A stretch of 14,775 nucleotides of DNA from JAVKSM01 sp039583705 (GTDB lineage: Bacteria; Actinomycetota; Actinomycetes; Mycobacteriales; Pseudonocardiaceae), in the NCBI GenBank assembly GCA_039583705.1, contig JAVKSM010000084.1:1-14775 (forward strand), written 5' to 3'. Both the position numbers and the translations under genes were made by a program. Below, piece by piece: positions 6,952-13,970 of this stretch. Under the pieces are notes generated by a model. The model had not been told where the DNA came from. It saw only the letters and a list, made by a program, of their open reading frames with translations, and searched no databases. How positions within the stretch are numbered: the stretch's first letter is position 1; every line of letters starts with the position of its first letter.

Positions 6952-8094
6952 TTAATGGAGTTGCTGGAGGACCGGGAGGACGTTGTCGGGTTCGTCCAGC
7001 CAGATCGACTGTGTCTCGGCCGTGATGGTGAGGCCGAAACGGTGCCAGCTCGGCTGGTTCCAGTGGTGCCAGCGTTGGTAGGCACGCTCGACCTGCGCCC
7101 ACAACGGGGTCGGTCCGCCTTCGCGGATCCGTCGTGAGCCGTTGTCCGCGGTCGTGAGCTCGATCTCGCACCAGGATCCGTCCGGCGCGGACAGCGTGGC
7201 CGCTTTCGGGGTTCGGGTGGCGGGATCAAGGGTGTAACCGTGCCAGAGGTCGGCGGGCAGTGCCAGGCAGGCCAGCAGCCACACCTCGCGGTCAGAGGAC
7301 CAGGGCCGGGCGGGTGTGGTGGTGATGCGCTGTCGACTGGTTCCGGCTCTGGGAGTTCGATCCGGGGTGGTGGCGCCGTGGTGGCGCATCCCCATGAACG
7401 CCGCCCACCGCCGGGTGAAGCGGCCCTCCAACCGGTCGTCGTGGCGATGCAGCAGGACCAGGTTGCCGGCACCGGTACCAATTTTGAGGTCGACGAGCAG
7501 CTTTCCGCCCCGGGCGAGCTGCTGTGCCCAGGCCCAGGGGACGCGGGGCACGGAGCAGGTGGCAATGATCCGGTCGTAGGGGGCGTGCTCGGGCCAGCCC
7601 TCGATGCCGTCGCGGGCGGCCAGCCGGGGACGAGATCCGATAGCAGCCAGCCGCTGCTCCGCTGCCGCGACGAGGTCGGCGTCCACGTCGAGGGAGAACA
7701 CGCTCTCGTCGCCGAGGCGATGGGCCAGCAAGGCGGCGTTGTATCCGGTCCCGGTGCCGATCTCCAAGACCCGGTGCCCCTCGTGGACATCGAGGGTTTC
7801 CAGCATCCGCACCATGAGGTCGGGTTTGGTGCTGGAGGAGACGGCCCGGCCGGCTGCGTCGACGTCGGTCACCAGGGTGGTGGGCGAGTAGGCCATAGCC
7901 AGGCCCGGGCCGGTGGTGTCGATCTCGGTCCAGGACCCGTCGGGCTGTTGCTGGTAGGCGGTCGGCACCAGCCGATGGCGGGGGGTGGCGGCAATCGCCG
8001 CCGCCCACGCCGGGTCGCGCAGGTCGCCGGAGCCGATGAGTGTGGCCAGGAGCCCGGCGGCGTGCGTCTCCCAGCCAGCGTCGGTGGTGGTCAT
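6952..8094 (-). CDS. tgmC: TgmC2, PIMT-like methyltransferase of graspetide cassette 2
   Basis: The protein has 380 residues, ATG 8094 to TAA 6954-6952. The start overlaps the tgmB2 stop by 4 nt (8091-8094), which decides it over longer in-frame choices. The PIMT-like core covers residues ~35-230: AVSSSTKPDLMVRMLETLDV, SAM-binding EIGTGTGYNAALLAHRLG from Glu111, FSLDVDADLV, and DRIIATCSVPRVPWAW. The C-terminal half carries the family-specific extension, with EVWLLACLALPADLWHGYTL and RFGLTITAETQSIWLDEPD, the latter alignable with the end of TgmC1. The expected reaction is methylation of a core Asp in the TgmB-crosslinked peptide, giving an aspartimide by loss of methanol. It is the last gene of the tgmABC2 operon. 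Compared with TgmC1 it is clearly homologous but substantially diverged, so the cassettes are not a recent duplication. Confidence 0.9.
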   Translation of the reverse strand: MTTTDAGWETHAAGLLATLIGSGDLRDPAWAAAIAATPRHRLVPTAYQQQPDGSWTEIDTTGPGLAMAYSPTTLVTDVDAAGRAVSSSTKPDLMVRMLETLDVHEGHRVLEIGTGTGYNAALLAHRLGDESVFSLDVDADLVAAAEQRLAAIGSRPRLAARDGIEGWPEHAPYDRIIATCSVPRVPWAWAQQLARGGKLLVDLKIGTGAGNLVLLHRHDDRLEGRFTRRWAAFMGMRHHGATTPDRTPRAGTSRQRITTTPARPWSSDREVWLLACLALPADLWHGYTLDPATRTPKAATLSAPDGSWCEIELTTADNGSRRIREGGPTPLWAQVERAYQRWHHWNQPSWHRFGLTITAETQSIWLDEPDNVLPVLQQLH

Positions 8095-9044
8095 GGTGCG
8101 GCTCTGGCGAGCAGATCGGCGAGCTGCGCGGTCAGGGGTGCTCCGGTGGCGTGTTCGATGAATCCGTACTGCCCTGCGGGGTTGATCTCCAAGAACACCC
8201 ACTCACCATCAGGGGTGATCACGAAATCCAACGCTCCATACACCAGGCCGAAGCTGTCCATCAGCAGCTTTATCCCGGCGGTGACCTGCTCGGGTGGGTC
8301 CACCAGGTCATAGCTCAGGTTGTCGTAGTCGGTGCGGTAGTCCACATACCCCTGCTGGCTGCCGGCGGTGATGGCAGCAGCCGTGAGGTGTTCGCCGATC
8401 ACGATCACCCGGCATTCCCGCTGCTTGGGTACCCATCGCTGGAACAGGTGCGTGGTGTGCTCAATACCGCGCAGGTCGGTGAGATCGTCTTCGGTGACCC
8501 GGCGGGTGTAGACGTTCTTGCGGACACCGTCCTCGTCGAGCGCCATGCCCCCGATCAGCTTGCTCACAATCGGGCACTCGGCCGCGAACCTGCGGACACC
8601 ATCAGCCTCGTTGGTGATCAGCGTGTCCGGCACACTCAAGCCGGCCGCGGCGGCCCTGGTCAACTGCACCGGTTTGTAGGCCGCGTCCGCGGCCCTGCTC
8701 GGGTGATTGCACCACGGCACCGGTAGTGACGCCAGCACACCGCCAAGCCCGTATTTCGCCTCGACCCGGGCGTGGTGTGCCTCGGTCCGACTCAACTCAG
8801 CCGGCATCCGGTACGCCTCTGGTGACCAGTACCAGACGGCATGCACTCCATCGAGGTCCAACGTCCCGTGCGGGACGGTGAGAACACCGTGCCAGCCCGC
8901 ATCGTGCAGCTCGACCGACACCTGCATCTGGGTCGGAAACCACGCGGTGTTGACCCGGAAGGCCTCGACGCCACGCTCGCCGAGCAGGGTCACCACACGA
9001 TCGGCGGTGGGGTCGAGGTCCCGAGCCAGAATCAGGACGGTCAC
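8091..9044 (-). CDS. tgmB: TgmB2, ATP-grasp graspetide ligase (SAV_5884 family)
   Basis: The protein has 317 residues, GTG 9044 to TGA 8093-8091, with 4-nt overlaps with tgmA2 (9041-9044) and tgmC2 (8091-8094). Residues 1-~95 are the pre-ATP-grasp domain (VLILARDLDPTADRV, then HAVWYWSPEAYRMP). Residues ~110-317 are the ATP-grasp fold: CNHPSRAADAAYKPVQLTRA, SKLIGG, VYTRRVTEDDL, FQRWVPKQRECRVIVIG, and the metal-binding set Asp273 in GALDFV plus Glu286 and Asn288 in FLEINPAGQYGF. Family knowledge: such enzymes join acidic side chains of the TgmA core to Ser/Thr/Lys side chains, using ATP, to give macrolactones or macrolactams. It is complete, in contrast to TgmB1, and is the only intact ligase in the window. 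Confidence 0.92.
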   Translation of the reverse strand: MTVLILARDLDPTADRVVTLLGERGVEAFRVNTAWFPTQMQVSVELHDAGWHGVLTVPHGTLDLDGVHAVWYWSPEAYRMPAELSRTEAHHARVEAKYGLGGVLASLPVPWCNHPSRAADAAYKPVQLTRAAAAGLSVPDTLITNEADGVRRFAAECPIVSKLIGGMALDEDGVRKNVYTRRVTEDDLTDLRGIEHTTHLFQRWVPKQRECRVIVIGEHLTAAAITAGSQQGYVDYRTDYDNLSYDLVDPPEQVTAGIKLLMDSFGLVYGALDFVITPDGEWVFLEINPAGQYGFIEHATGAPLTAQLADLLARAAP

Positions 9045-9409
9045 GCCGGGTCGCCGGAGTCATCGGGGCAGAAGTCGTATTTCCAGTCCTCGGACTTGCC
9101 CTCGTCACCATCGAGGTCGGTGACGGAGTCAGCGCTGGGATCGGCGGCGATGATCTCCAGCATCAGACGCCCATCCACGGTGAGCGCGAGCTGACGGTCA
9201 TGGTCGTAGCGCCAGGCCACCGGCGGTGTGCCACGGCCCATGACCCGCGCCCCCCGCAGGTTCCAGGGGCGGACCCCGACCGGGGAGGGGGGATCGTTCC
9301 CGACTGGAGCTCCGATCGGGCGGCCCAGCCCGAACTGCGCGGAGTGTGAGGCGATCGGGTCATCGGTGAACCCACTCGGTTCGGCTGGCGCGTGAAGCAG
9401 CACGGTCAT
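9041..9409 (-). CDS. tgmA: TgmA2, graspetide precursor with an acid-rich core
   Basis: The 122-residue precursor runs from ATG 9409 (AGGAGGG 8 nt upstream) to TGA 9043-9041, overlapping tgmB2 by 4 nt. The leader carries SAQFGLG at 23-29 and RPWNLR at 47-52, aligning with FPLG and RPFSLR of TgmA1 and typical of GRASP_targ peptides. It continues with WRYDHDRQLALTVDGRLML, equivalent to the ERQVALV...DGSLIPLL block of TgmA1. The core, ~91-122, is unlike the usual Thr-rich one. It has one Thr, a few Ser and one Lys at 105 among many Asp/Glu, a DGDEG stretch (100-104) offering Asp100-Gly101 as an aspartimide site, then DWKYDFCPDD with a single Cys. Which residues are crosslinked cannot be read from sequence. 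An upstream in-frame ATG (9427) lies within its own SD and is not used. Confidence 0.88.
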   Translation of the reverse strand: MTVLLHAPAEPSGFTDDPIASHSAQFGLGRPIGAPVGNDPPSPVGVRPWNLRGARVMGRGTPPVAWRYDHDRQLALTVDGRLMLEIIAADPSADSVTDLDGDEGKSEDWKYDFCPDDSGDPA

Positions 9410-9417
9410 GTGACGTT

Positions 9418-9424
9418 CCCTCCT
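9418..9424 (-). promoter_or_regulatory. Ribosome binding site of tgmA2
   Basis: AGGAGGG on the minus strand lies 8 nt before ATG 9409. It decides that start against the in-frame ATG at 9427, which has no comparable site. Confidence 0.75.
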
Positions 9425-9495
9425 CATCGTTCACATCGTCCTCGCGGTGGGGGTAGCCGATCATCCTCCCTCTGCTTGGACCACGGCCAGACCAG

Positions 9496-9509
9496 AGGGT
9501 TGACACCCT
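9496..9509. promoter_or_regulatory. Candidate operator palindrome
   Basis: AGGGT-TGAC-ACCCT has two perfect 5-bp arms around a 4-bp spacer. It sits 87 bp upstream of tgmA2 and 225 bp upstream of the regulator-like gene. Position and symmetry fit a binding site, but short palindromes occur by chance in GC-rich DNA. Confidence 0.25.
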
Positions 9510-9734
9510 GGCCCGCCGTGCCGCCGTGAAGCCCAGGTTTGAGACTGCTGGTGAGCGCCTCGTCGGCTCCACGAACGATGCGCGACGTTGGCCGGTCATC
9601 TGCCGGACGGTGATGAGACGTTGCCTGCTGGAGGCCACCCCGTGCCTGGATCGTCTGTCCAGCCGCCTACTGTCAAGTGTCGACGGGCGACGCGGGGGGA
9701 CGACGTCTGATGAGAGCACCCGGAGGTGGCGGTC

Positions 9735-11009
9735 ATGGAGCGCTTGGAGCCGCGCACGCTGCTTGAGCGGCTCATCCAGGAGAGTGACCGGACCCTCGGG
9801 GAGTTGTGTGAGGACTTCGAGCGATGCGCTCGGGAGAACCAGGAACGAGCGGCGACCCTGTCGGTTCGCCAGCTCAGCCGGTGGATGGCCGGGCAGGTGG
9901 ACAATGCTCGACCAGCATCGAGAAGAGTGGCCCGGCACCTATGGGGTCACAGTTTCAAGAAGCTAGTCGGGCCGCCGGGCGCCAGTGTAGAAGATGCGGA
10001 AGACTCCAAGAACGTCGCGTCCGAGAACAGCTCTTTTGGTTTTAGTGTCACGGAGCTGGAAGCGCTTGAGGAGTTGCGTGCCACGTTTCGCAACTGGGCA
10101 AGCATCGGCAATGGAGCACTTGCCCGTAAGGCTGTGATTGCTCAGCTCAATGAGGTGATCGAGCGACTTCGTGAGGCCCCGCAGGGTCCGTTGACGGACC
10201 GTGCGTTTCGTCTCGCGGCAGGGCTAGCCAGAGTTGTCGCGTCGATGTCCTACGACGCTGGTCTGCACCTGTCAGCCCAGCGATATTACATGACGTCGGT
10301 GCAGCTAGCGAAGATTGCCGATGACAAGATGCTTGCCGCTGTCGCGCTGGCCGATTTGGCCCGACAATCATACGATCTTGGACGGCCTGGCGATGGATTG
10401 GAAATTGTACAACTGGCGCAGTACGGGACACGCAAGCTGTACATCCCCCGACTCCGGTCGCTACTTGCGACGCGGGAGGCGTGGGCTTACGCACAGCGCG
10501 GCGAGAAACAGGCTTTTCATCGCGCTGTCGGGCTTGCCGAGGACCATTTCTCGGAGGGGGCAGCGGAGGATGAGCCCGATTCGGTTCGCGATTTTGACGC
10601 AGCCGAACTCGCGGGTGTAATCGGTGCTCGATACCGGGACCTGGCACGTCATGATTCTTCGGTGGCGCAACTTTCTGTACGATATATAGAGCAGGCAGTG
10701 GAACGGCGAGAACCTTCACGTACACGAAATCGCACATTTGATCTGATCGGCTTGGCTCGCACGTATGTTATCACCGGTGAGCCTGAGCACGCCTGCGAGT
10801 TGGTTGGCCAAGTAATTTCCGTTGCCCGGAAATGGTCAACTGGGCGGGTAGGAACCAAGCTGGGCGACCTCTACTGCGAGACCGAACAGTACAAGATGCT
10901 GGCCACAGTCCGCGAAACACGCGACACGATCGATGACTTGCTCTCGCTGACCGGCAAAGACCAGAAGGGAAGCGCCGGTGCCACGCATCGGAATTACCGG
11001 CCATTCTGA
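9735..11009 (+). CDS. XRE/TPR-type regulator-like protein, divergent from tgmABC2
   Basis: The protein has 424 residues. ATG 9735 is preceded by GGAGGTGG (9722-9729), preferred over the GTG at 9726 inside that site. The first ~85 residues (TLGELCEDFERCAREN...LSVRQLSRWMAG...RVARHLWGHSF..LVGPP) match the N-terminal region of a Streptomyces-type family in which an HTH-like segment choosing a target site precedes a long helical part. Residues ~130-410 look like TPR-type helical repeats (FRLAAGLARVVASMSYDAG, AQRYYMTSVQLAKIADD, AVALADLARQSYDLGRPGDG). No enzyme motif is seen. Divergence from tgmA2 and the parallel arrangement at cassette 1 suggest it controls the graspetide operon, but that is inference. 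It overlaps the next gene by 32 nt. Its codon use is visibly less GC-biased than dacB. Confidence 0.75.
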   Translation: MERLEPRTLLERLIQESDRTLGELCEDFERCARENQERAATLSVRQLSRWMAGQVDNARPASRRVARHLWGHSFKKLVGPPGASVEDAEDSKNVASENSSFGFSVTELEALEELRATFRNWASIGNGALARKAVIAQLNEVIERLREAPQGPLTDRAFRLAAGLARVVASMSYDAGLHLSAQRYYMTSVQLAKIADDKMLAAVALADLARQSYDLGRPGDGLEIVQLAQYGTRKLYIPRLRSLLATREAWAYAQRGEKQAFHRAVGLAEDHFSEGAAEDEPDSVRDFDAAELAGVIGARYRDLARHDSSVAQLSVRYIEQAVERREPSRTRNRTFDLIGLARTYVITGEPEHACELVGQVISVARKWSTGRVGTKLGDLYCETEQYKMLATVRETRDTIDDLLSLTGKDQKGSAGATHRNYRPF

Positions 11010-11463
11010 CCTGACCAGTGACTCGGCCCCCCTTGTTTATAATGCTCTGTTGCACGCTTTGCGGGCTGAGCAGGACGATAGCCTGGTTGGCGTGACCTGC
11101 CTGGCTCGTGGGGCGGATCAGATATTTGCTCGCGTCGTACTCGATCTCGACGGAAAGGTCGAGGTCATCCTTCCAGCGGCGAACTATCGTGAACACAAGG
11201 TCAAGCCGGACAACGCGGCGGAATTCGACGACCTTGTCGGCAAAGCCGACAGCGTGGAGACGCTGCCGTTTCAGAAGTCGAACATCGAGGCGTACATAAC
11301 AGCGAGCGAGAAGGTACTGGACTTGATCGACAAGCTGGTCGCGGTCTGGGACGGTGGGCCGTCCGGCGGTTACGGAGGCACCGCTGACGTGGTGGAAGCT
11401 GCACGTGAGCGCGGGCTACCGGTCACCGTCGTCTGGCCGGACGGTGCCCGTCGGGAAAGTTGA
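10978..11463 (+). CDS. SLOG/DprA-like Rossmann-fold protein of unknown function
   Basis: The protein has 161 residues, GTG 10978 to TGA 11461-11463, starting 32 nt inside the preceding regulator-like gene, so the two are very likely co-translated. Visible motifs are GITGHSDL at the N-terminus, CLARGADQIF (41-50), a family-like nucleotide-binding GxRGAD-type segment, and DGGPSGGYGGTADVV (125-139), a Gly-rich loop. This pattern of Rossmannoid fold with RGAD and GG..GG elements is seen in SLOG-superfamily and DprA/LOG-like proteins, which bind nucleotides or nucleic-acid ligands. No catalytic PGGxGT motif of cytokinin-activating LOG enzymes is present. It could be a ligand sensor partner of the regulator-like protein; the evidence is adjacency only. 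Confidence 0.65.
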   Translation: MPRIGITGHSDLTSDSAPLVYNALLHALRAEQDDSLVGVTCLARGADQIFARVVLDLDGKVEVILPAANYREHKVKPDNAAEFDDLVGKADSVETLPFQKSNIEAYITASEKVLDLIDKLVAVWDGGPSGGYGGTADVVEAARERGLPVTVVWPDGARRES

Positions 11464-11473
11464 GGTTGGGTAA

Positions 11474-12046
11474 TCATGGCTTTCGAGCCACTCCACCGAC
11501 AATCCATCCTGTGTCGACAGGGAACTGACGATCTGGCTCCCAAAGAGCGGCTGGGACCAGACCAGGTACCAGCCAATTCCAACCACGAACCAACGACTGC
11601 GCCTCGTGACGAGTGCGGAGGGTGAAGGGAGCGCTGGCGTTACGGAACCCTTCCTGCCAGCCCTTGACCTCGTGTCGTGGTTTGCCGTCGCTGACCGGGT
11701 GCGAGTAGGCGAGGCAACTACCGGACGGCACGGCGTCCCGGAAGGCCGCGAGGATTCCGGCGGGATCGTGCCCGGCTTACAGGCGTCGGCCGTAATGACT
11801 GTCGTGGTCTCGCAGGCCAACAAGGCCCGCCCATGAGTCAGCACCTGGGCGTCTTTGTCCACGTAGACGACGCGAGCGCACGTTGCCGGAAACCTTCATT
11901 TTCAAACGCGGTGGCGCGCACCACGCGCTCGCCTATGGCTTCTAAATGCGTTGATTGGCTTCAAGGTCAACCGGGAAGTTGTCCTTACCCCGAAGTGCGG
12001 CATTGTACATTCGCGCGGGCGAGGGATTATCAACAGTGAAAGGCAC
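11474..12046 (-). pseudogene. Decayed DUF574 (Methyltransf_19) SAM-dependent methyltransferase
   Basis: Family pieces appear in order on the minus strand but in different frames. From GTG 12046, DNPSPARMYNAALRGKDNF (the family's PHPARVYDYLLGGKDNF signature) ends at a stop at 11942. LEAIGERVVRATAFENEGF follows in another frame. RVVYVDKDAQVLTHGRALLA (11874-~11815) is the SAM-pocket segment, and HDPAGILAAFRDAVPSGSCL to a typical C-terminus ...GLVPAALWEPD...GGVARKP ends at TGA 11476-11474. Two segments seen in full-length relatives (265-275 residues) are missing: the FLDIGTG motif-I region before RVVYVD, and the hydrophobic LLVAVLHF region before HDPAG. At least one frameshift and two internal deletions therefore remove essential SAM-binding parts. 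It converges on the SLOG-like gene with a 10-bp gap. Confidence 0.85.
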
Positions 12047-12246
12047 GACATCAGGTTCCTCAAGCGGCGCCGCGGGACGGGGCCAGCGTACCAGGCGACC
12101 TGCTGGATCCTCCAACGCCGAGGCACGACGAGATAACACTGCGATCAACTGACCAAGGAACGTGTTGACGTGCACGGTCACTCCCTCACCCGCTCACCCG
12201 GCGAAGCTGGTCGCTCTCGGAGATCGCCTCCACCGCTGTCCCCGTC
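12047..12246. other. Intergenic stretch with no recognised gene
   Basis: These 200 bp lie between the start of the ruined methyltransferase and the Nudix gene. On the minus strand the frame of the methyltransferase stays open upstream without family similarity. A TTGACG at 12165-12170 has no -10 partner. I see nothing supportable. Confidence 0.4.
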
Positions 12247-12717
12247 GTGAAGTTCCTGCCCGCCAGCCAGCCCCATCGCGCCCCCGCGCCCAACAGCCTC
12301 GTCGTGGCCGTAGCCGCCTTCGTCCGGGGTGACAACGGCCGGGTACTCATGATCAAACGCACTGACAACGACCTGTGGGCCATCCCGGGCGGTGCCCAGG
12401 ACGTCGGCGAGAGCACCGTCGATGCGGCGCGGCGTGAGGTCGAGGAAGAGACAGGGATCCTCATCGAGGTGACCGGGCTCGTCGGCATCTACTCCGACCC
12501 GCGCCACCTCATCGCCTACGACGACGGCGAGGTCCGCCAAGAGTTCTCGATCTGCTTCCGGTGCCGTCCGATCGGCGGTCAACTGGCTACGAGTAGCGAG
12601 TCCGAGCACGTGCGCTGGGTCGGGCCCGACGAGTTGGCTGAGCTGATCATCCATCCCTCGATGCGGCGACGCATAGCGCACGGGCTCTCCAACAGCCCTC
12701 AGCCGTACCTGGCCTGA
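12247..12717 (+). CDS. Nudix hydrolase
   Basis: The protein has 156 residues, GTG 12247 to TGA 12715-12717. The complete Nudix box Gx5Ex7REUxEExGU is at residues 49-71 (GAQDVGES...REVEEETGI), preceded by LWAIPG. The block VTGLVGIYSDPRHLIAYDDGEVRQEFSICFR is shared by a common actinobacterial Nudix subgroup. The enzyme would hydrolyse a nucleoside diphosphate linked to another moiety with a divalent metal bound by the Glu cluster; the substrate cannot be told. The start is uncertain because no clear SD precedes it and the frame remains open upstream (LSEIASTAVPVV). It stands alone between the accessory segment and the core DUF2342-tilS genes, so it may mark the right edge of the inserted region. 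Confidence 0.88.
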   Translation: MKFLPASQPHRAPAPNSLVVAVAAFVRGDNGRVLMIKRTDNDLWAIPGGAQDVGESTVDAARREVEEETGILIEVTGLVGIYSDPRHLIAYDDGEVRQEFSICFRCRPIGGQLATSSESEHVRWVGPDELAELIIHPSMRRRIAHGLSNSPQPYLA

Positions 12718-12838
12718 CCAACTCCAGCTCCGCTCCATCCGCTCGGTGTCGGCGATCCGCTGCCGCGTCAGCAGGGCGGTCCCGGCACTACCTGAAGCTC
12801 ACCCTGCCGCCGGAGGATCCCGGGGCGGGCCGGGCACG

Positions 12839-12844
12839 TACGGT
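12839..12844 (+). promoter_or_regulatory. Possible -10 box for a leaderless DUF2342 transcript
   Basis: TACGGT ends 7 nt before GTG 12852, the spacing expected if transcription starts at the first base of the GTG, a leaderless arrangement common in actinobacteria. No good -35 or Shine-Dalgarno is seen. The 12718-12851 stretch holds nothing else recognisable. Confidence 0.35.
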
Positions 12845-12851
12845 GGGGCCC

Positions 12852-13919
12852 GTGAGCGACGAATCCACTGGTCTGCCCGTCGACTGGGACCTCGCGGTAC
12901 GGACGGCCCACCGACTGCTGCCGCCGGGACCGTCGGCGTCACCGCACCGGGCGGCGGCCGAGGTCGCGCGGCTGCGCTCCGACGCCACGACCGCCGAGGC
13001 CCACGTCCGGGCGCTGACCGGACTGGGAGCGGGCCTGCAGGTGCCGGCGGCCGACGTCGTGGACCGGCCCGGGTGGGTCCGGGCGGCGGCGGACGGCATG
13101 GCGCTGCTCACCAACGGTGCCCGGGTGCCGCAGCCGCCGACCGCCCTGGCGCGCCGGGTCACCACGTCGACCTCCGGGGTGCAGGCGGGTGCGGTGCTGG
13201 CTTACCTCGGCTCCCGGGTGCTGGGCCAGTACGACCCGTTCGGCGGCCCGGACCGGGACGGGCGGCTGCTGCTCGTCGCGCCGAACGTCTTCGCCGCCCA
13301 GCGGGCGCTCGGGGTGCCGGCCGAGGACTTCGGGCTGTGGGTGTGCCTGCACGAGTCCACCCACCGGCTGCAGTTCACGGCCGTCCCCTGGCTGCGTGAC
13401 TACTTCCTCGGCGAGGTCACCCGGTTCCTCTCGGCGTTGGAGGACAGCGCAAGCGGGCTGCTCGGTCGGCTGCCGGACGCGCTGCGGACGGCGCGGCAAC
13501 GGTGGTCTGAGAACGGTGGCCTGGACGGCCTGGCGCTGGTCGAGGTGTTGCAGGGCCCCGAGCAGCGCGCGGTGCTCGACCGGCTGCTGGCGCTGACCAC
13601 CCTGTTGGAGGGCCACGCCGACCACGTCATGGACGCCGTCGGGCCGGAGGTCGTGCCCAGCGTCGCCACGATCCGCCGCCGCTTCACGAGCCGGCGGGAG
13701 GGCGTCGGGCTGGCGGACCGGCTGTTGCGGGCGCTGCTCGGGGTGGACGCCAAGGTCCGCCAGTACGCGCAGGGCTCGGCCTTCACCCGCCATGTGGTCG
13801 CGGCTGTGGGGATGGCCGGGTTCAACCGCGTCTGGGAGTCCCCGGTGGCGTTGCCCACCCGCGCCGAGATCACCGACCCCGCCGCGTGGCTGGCCCGGGT
13901 GTACGGGTCGGCGGCGTAG
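12852..13919 (+). CDS. Zinc-dependent metalloprotease-like protein, DUF2342 family
   Basis: The protein has 355 residues from GTG 12852; a GTG at 12843 would add three residues. It ends at TAG 13917-13919. The zinc-binding HExxH motif is HESTH at residues 167-171 in WVCLHESTHRLQFTAVPWLRDYF. Flanking blocks NVFAAQRALGVPAEDFGLW, LLEGHADHVMDAVGPEVVPS (with a further candidate metal ligand EGHAD) and LRALLGVDAKVRQYAQGSAF are typical of the actinobacterial DUF2342 family, whose members sit between dacB and tilS. Some databases label it coenzyme-F420-biosynthesis-associated, but its role is not established. It lacks a signal peptide and is presumably cytoplasmic. The normal dacB neighbour is 5.9 kb away here because of the inserted cassette-2 region; tilS follows after 51 bp. 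Confidence 0.9.
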   Translation: MSDESTGLPVDWDLAVRTAHRLLPPGPSASPHRAAAEVARLRSDATTAEAHVRALTGLGAGLQVPAADVVDRPGWVRAAADGMALLTNGARVPQPPTALARRVTTSTSGVQAGAVLAYLGSRVLGQYDPFGGPDRDGRLLLVAPNVFAAQRALGVPAEDFGLWVCLHESTHRLQFTAVPWLRDYFLGEVTRFLSALEDSASGLLGRLPDALRTARQRWSENGGLDGLALVEVLQGPEQRAVLDRLLALTTLLEGHADHVMDAVGPEVVPSVATIRRRFTSRREGVGLADRLLRALLGVDAKVRQYAQGSAFTRHVVAAVGMAGFNRVWESPVALPTRAEITDPAAWLARVYGSAA

Positions 13920-13970
13920 GCGGGGAAGCCGGGTGAGCATGCCCCCGGGCGAGCGCGCCGGAGGCTGAGC

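Larger units (their letters stand above)
9410..9734. promoter_or_regulatory. Divergent intergenic region between tgmA2 and the XRE/TPR-type gene
   Basis: These 325 bp must hold the promoters of both transcription units. A hairpin-like palindrome lies at 9496-9509, and SD sites lie at either edge (9418-9424 minus; GGAGG at 9722-9726 plus). A TTGACA falls within the palindrome at 9500-9505, but no matching -10 follows at 16-19 bp on the plus strand. I found no convincing small coding frame here. Confidence 0.45.

Noticed and set aside
7240..8313. Plus-strand frame of 357 codons across tgmC2 and the end of tgmB2
   Set aside because: It lies opposite two recognised genes linked by an ATGA overlap. 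Its translation is Gly/Val-rich with no recognisable domain.
9500..9528. TTGACA as a -35 box for the regulator-like gene
   Set aside because: No acceptable -10 lies 16-19 bp downstream, and the hexamer falls inside the palindrome 225 bp from the start codon.
9526..9966. Plus-strand frame crossing the divergent region into the regulator-like gene
   Set aside because: It has no domain, no SD at its start, and runs in a different frame from the recognised gene at 9735.
12939..13940. Minus-strand frame of 333 codons opposite the DUF2342 gene
   Set aside because: It is antisense low-complexity Arg/Gly/Gln sequence. The plus strand has the HESTH motif and family blocks.
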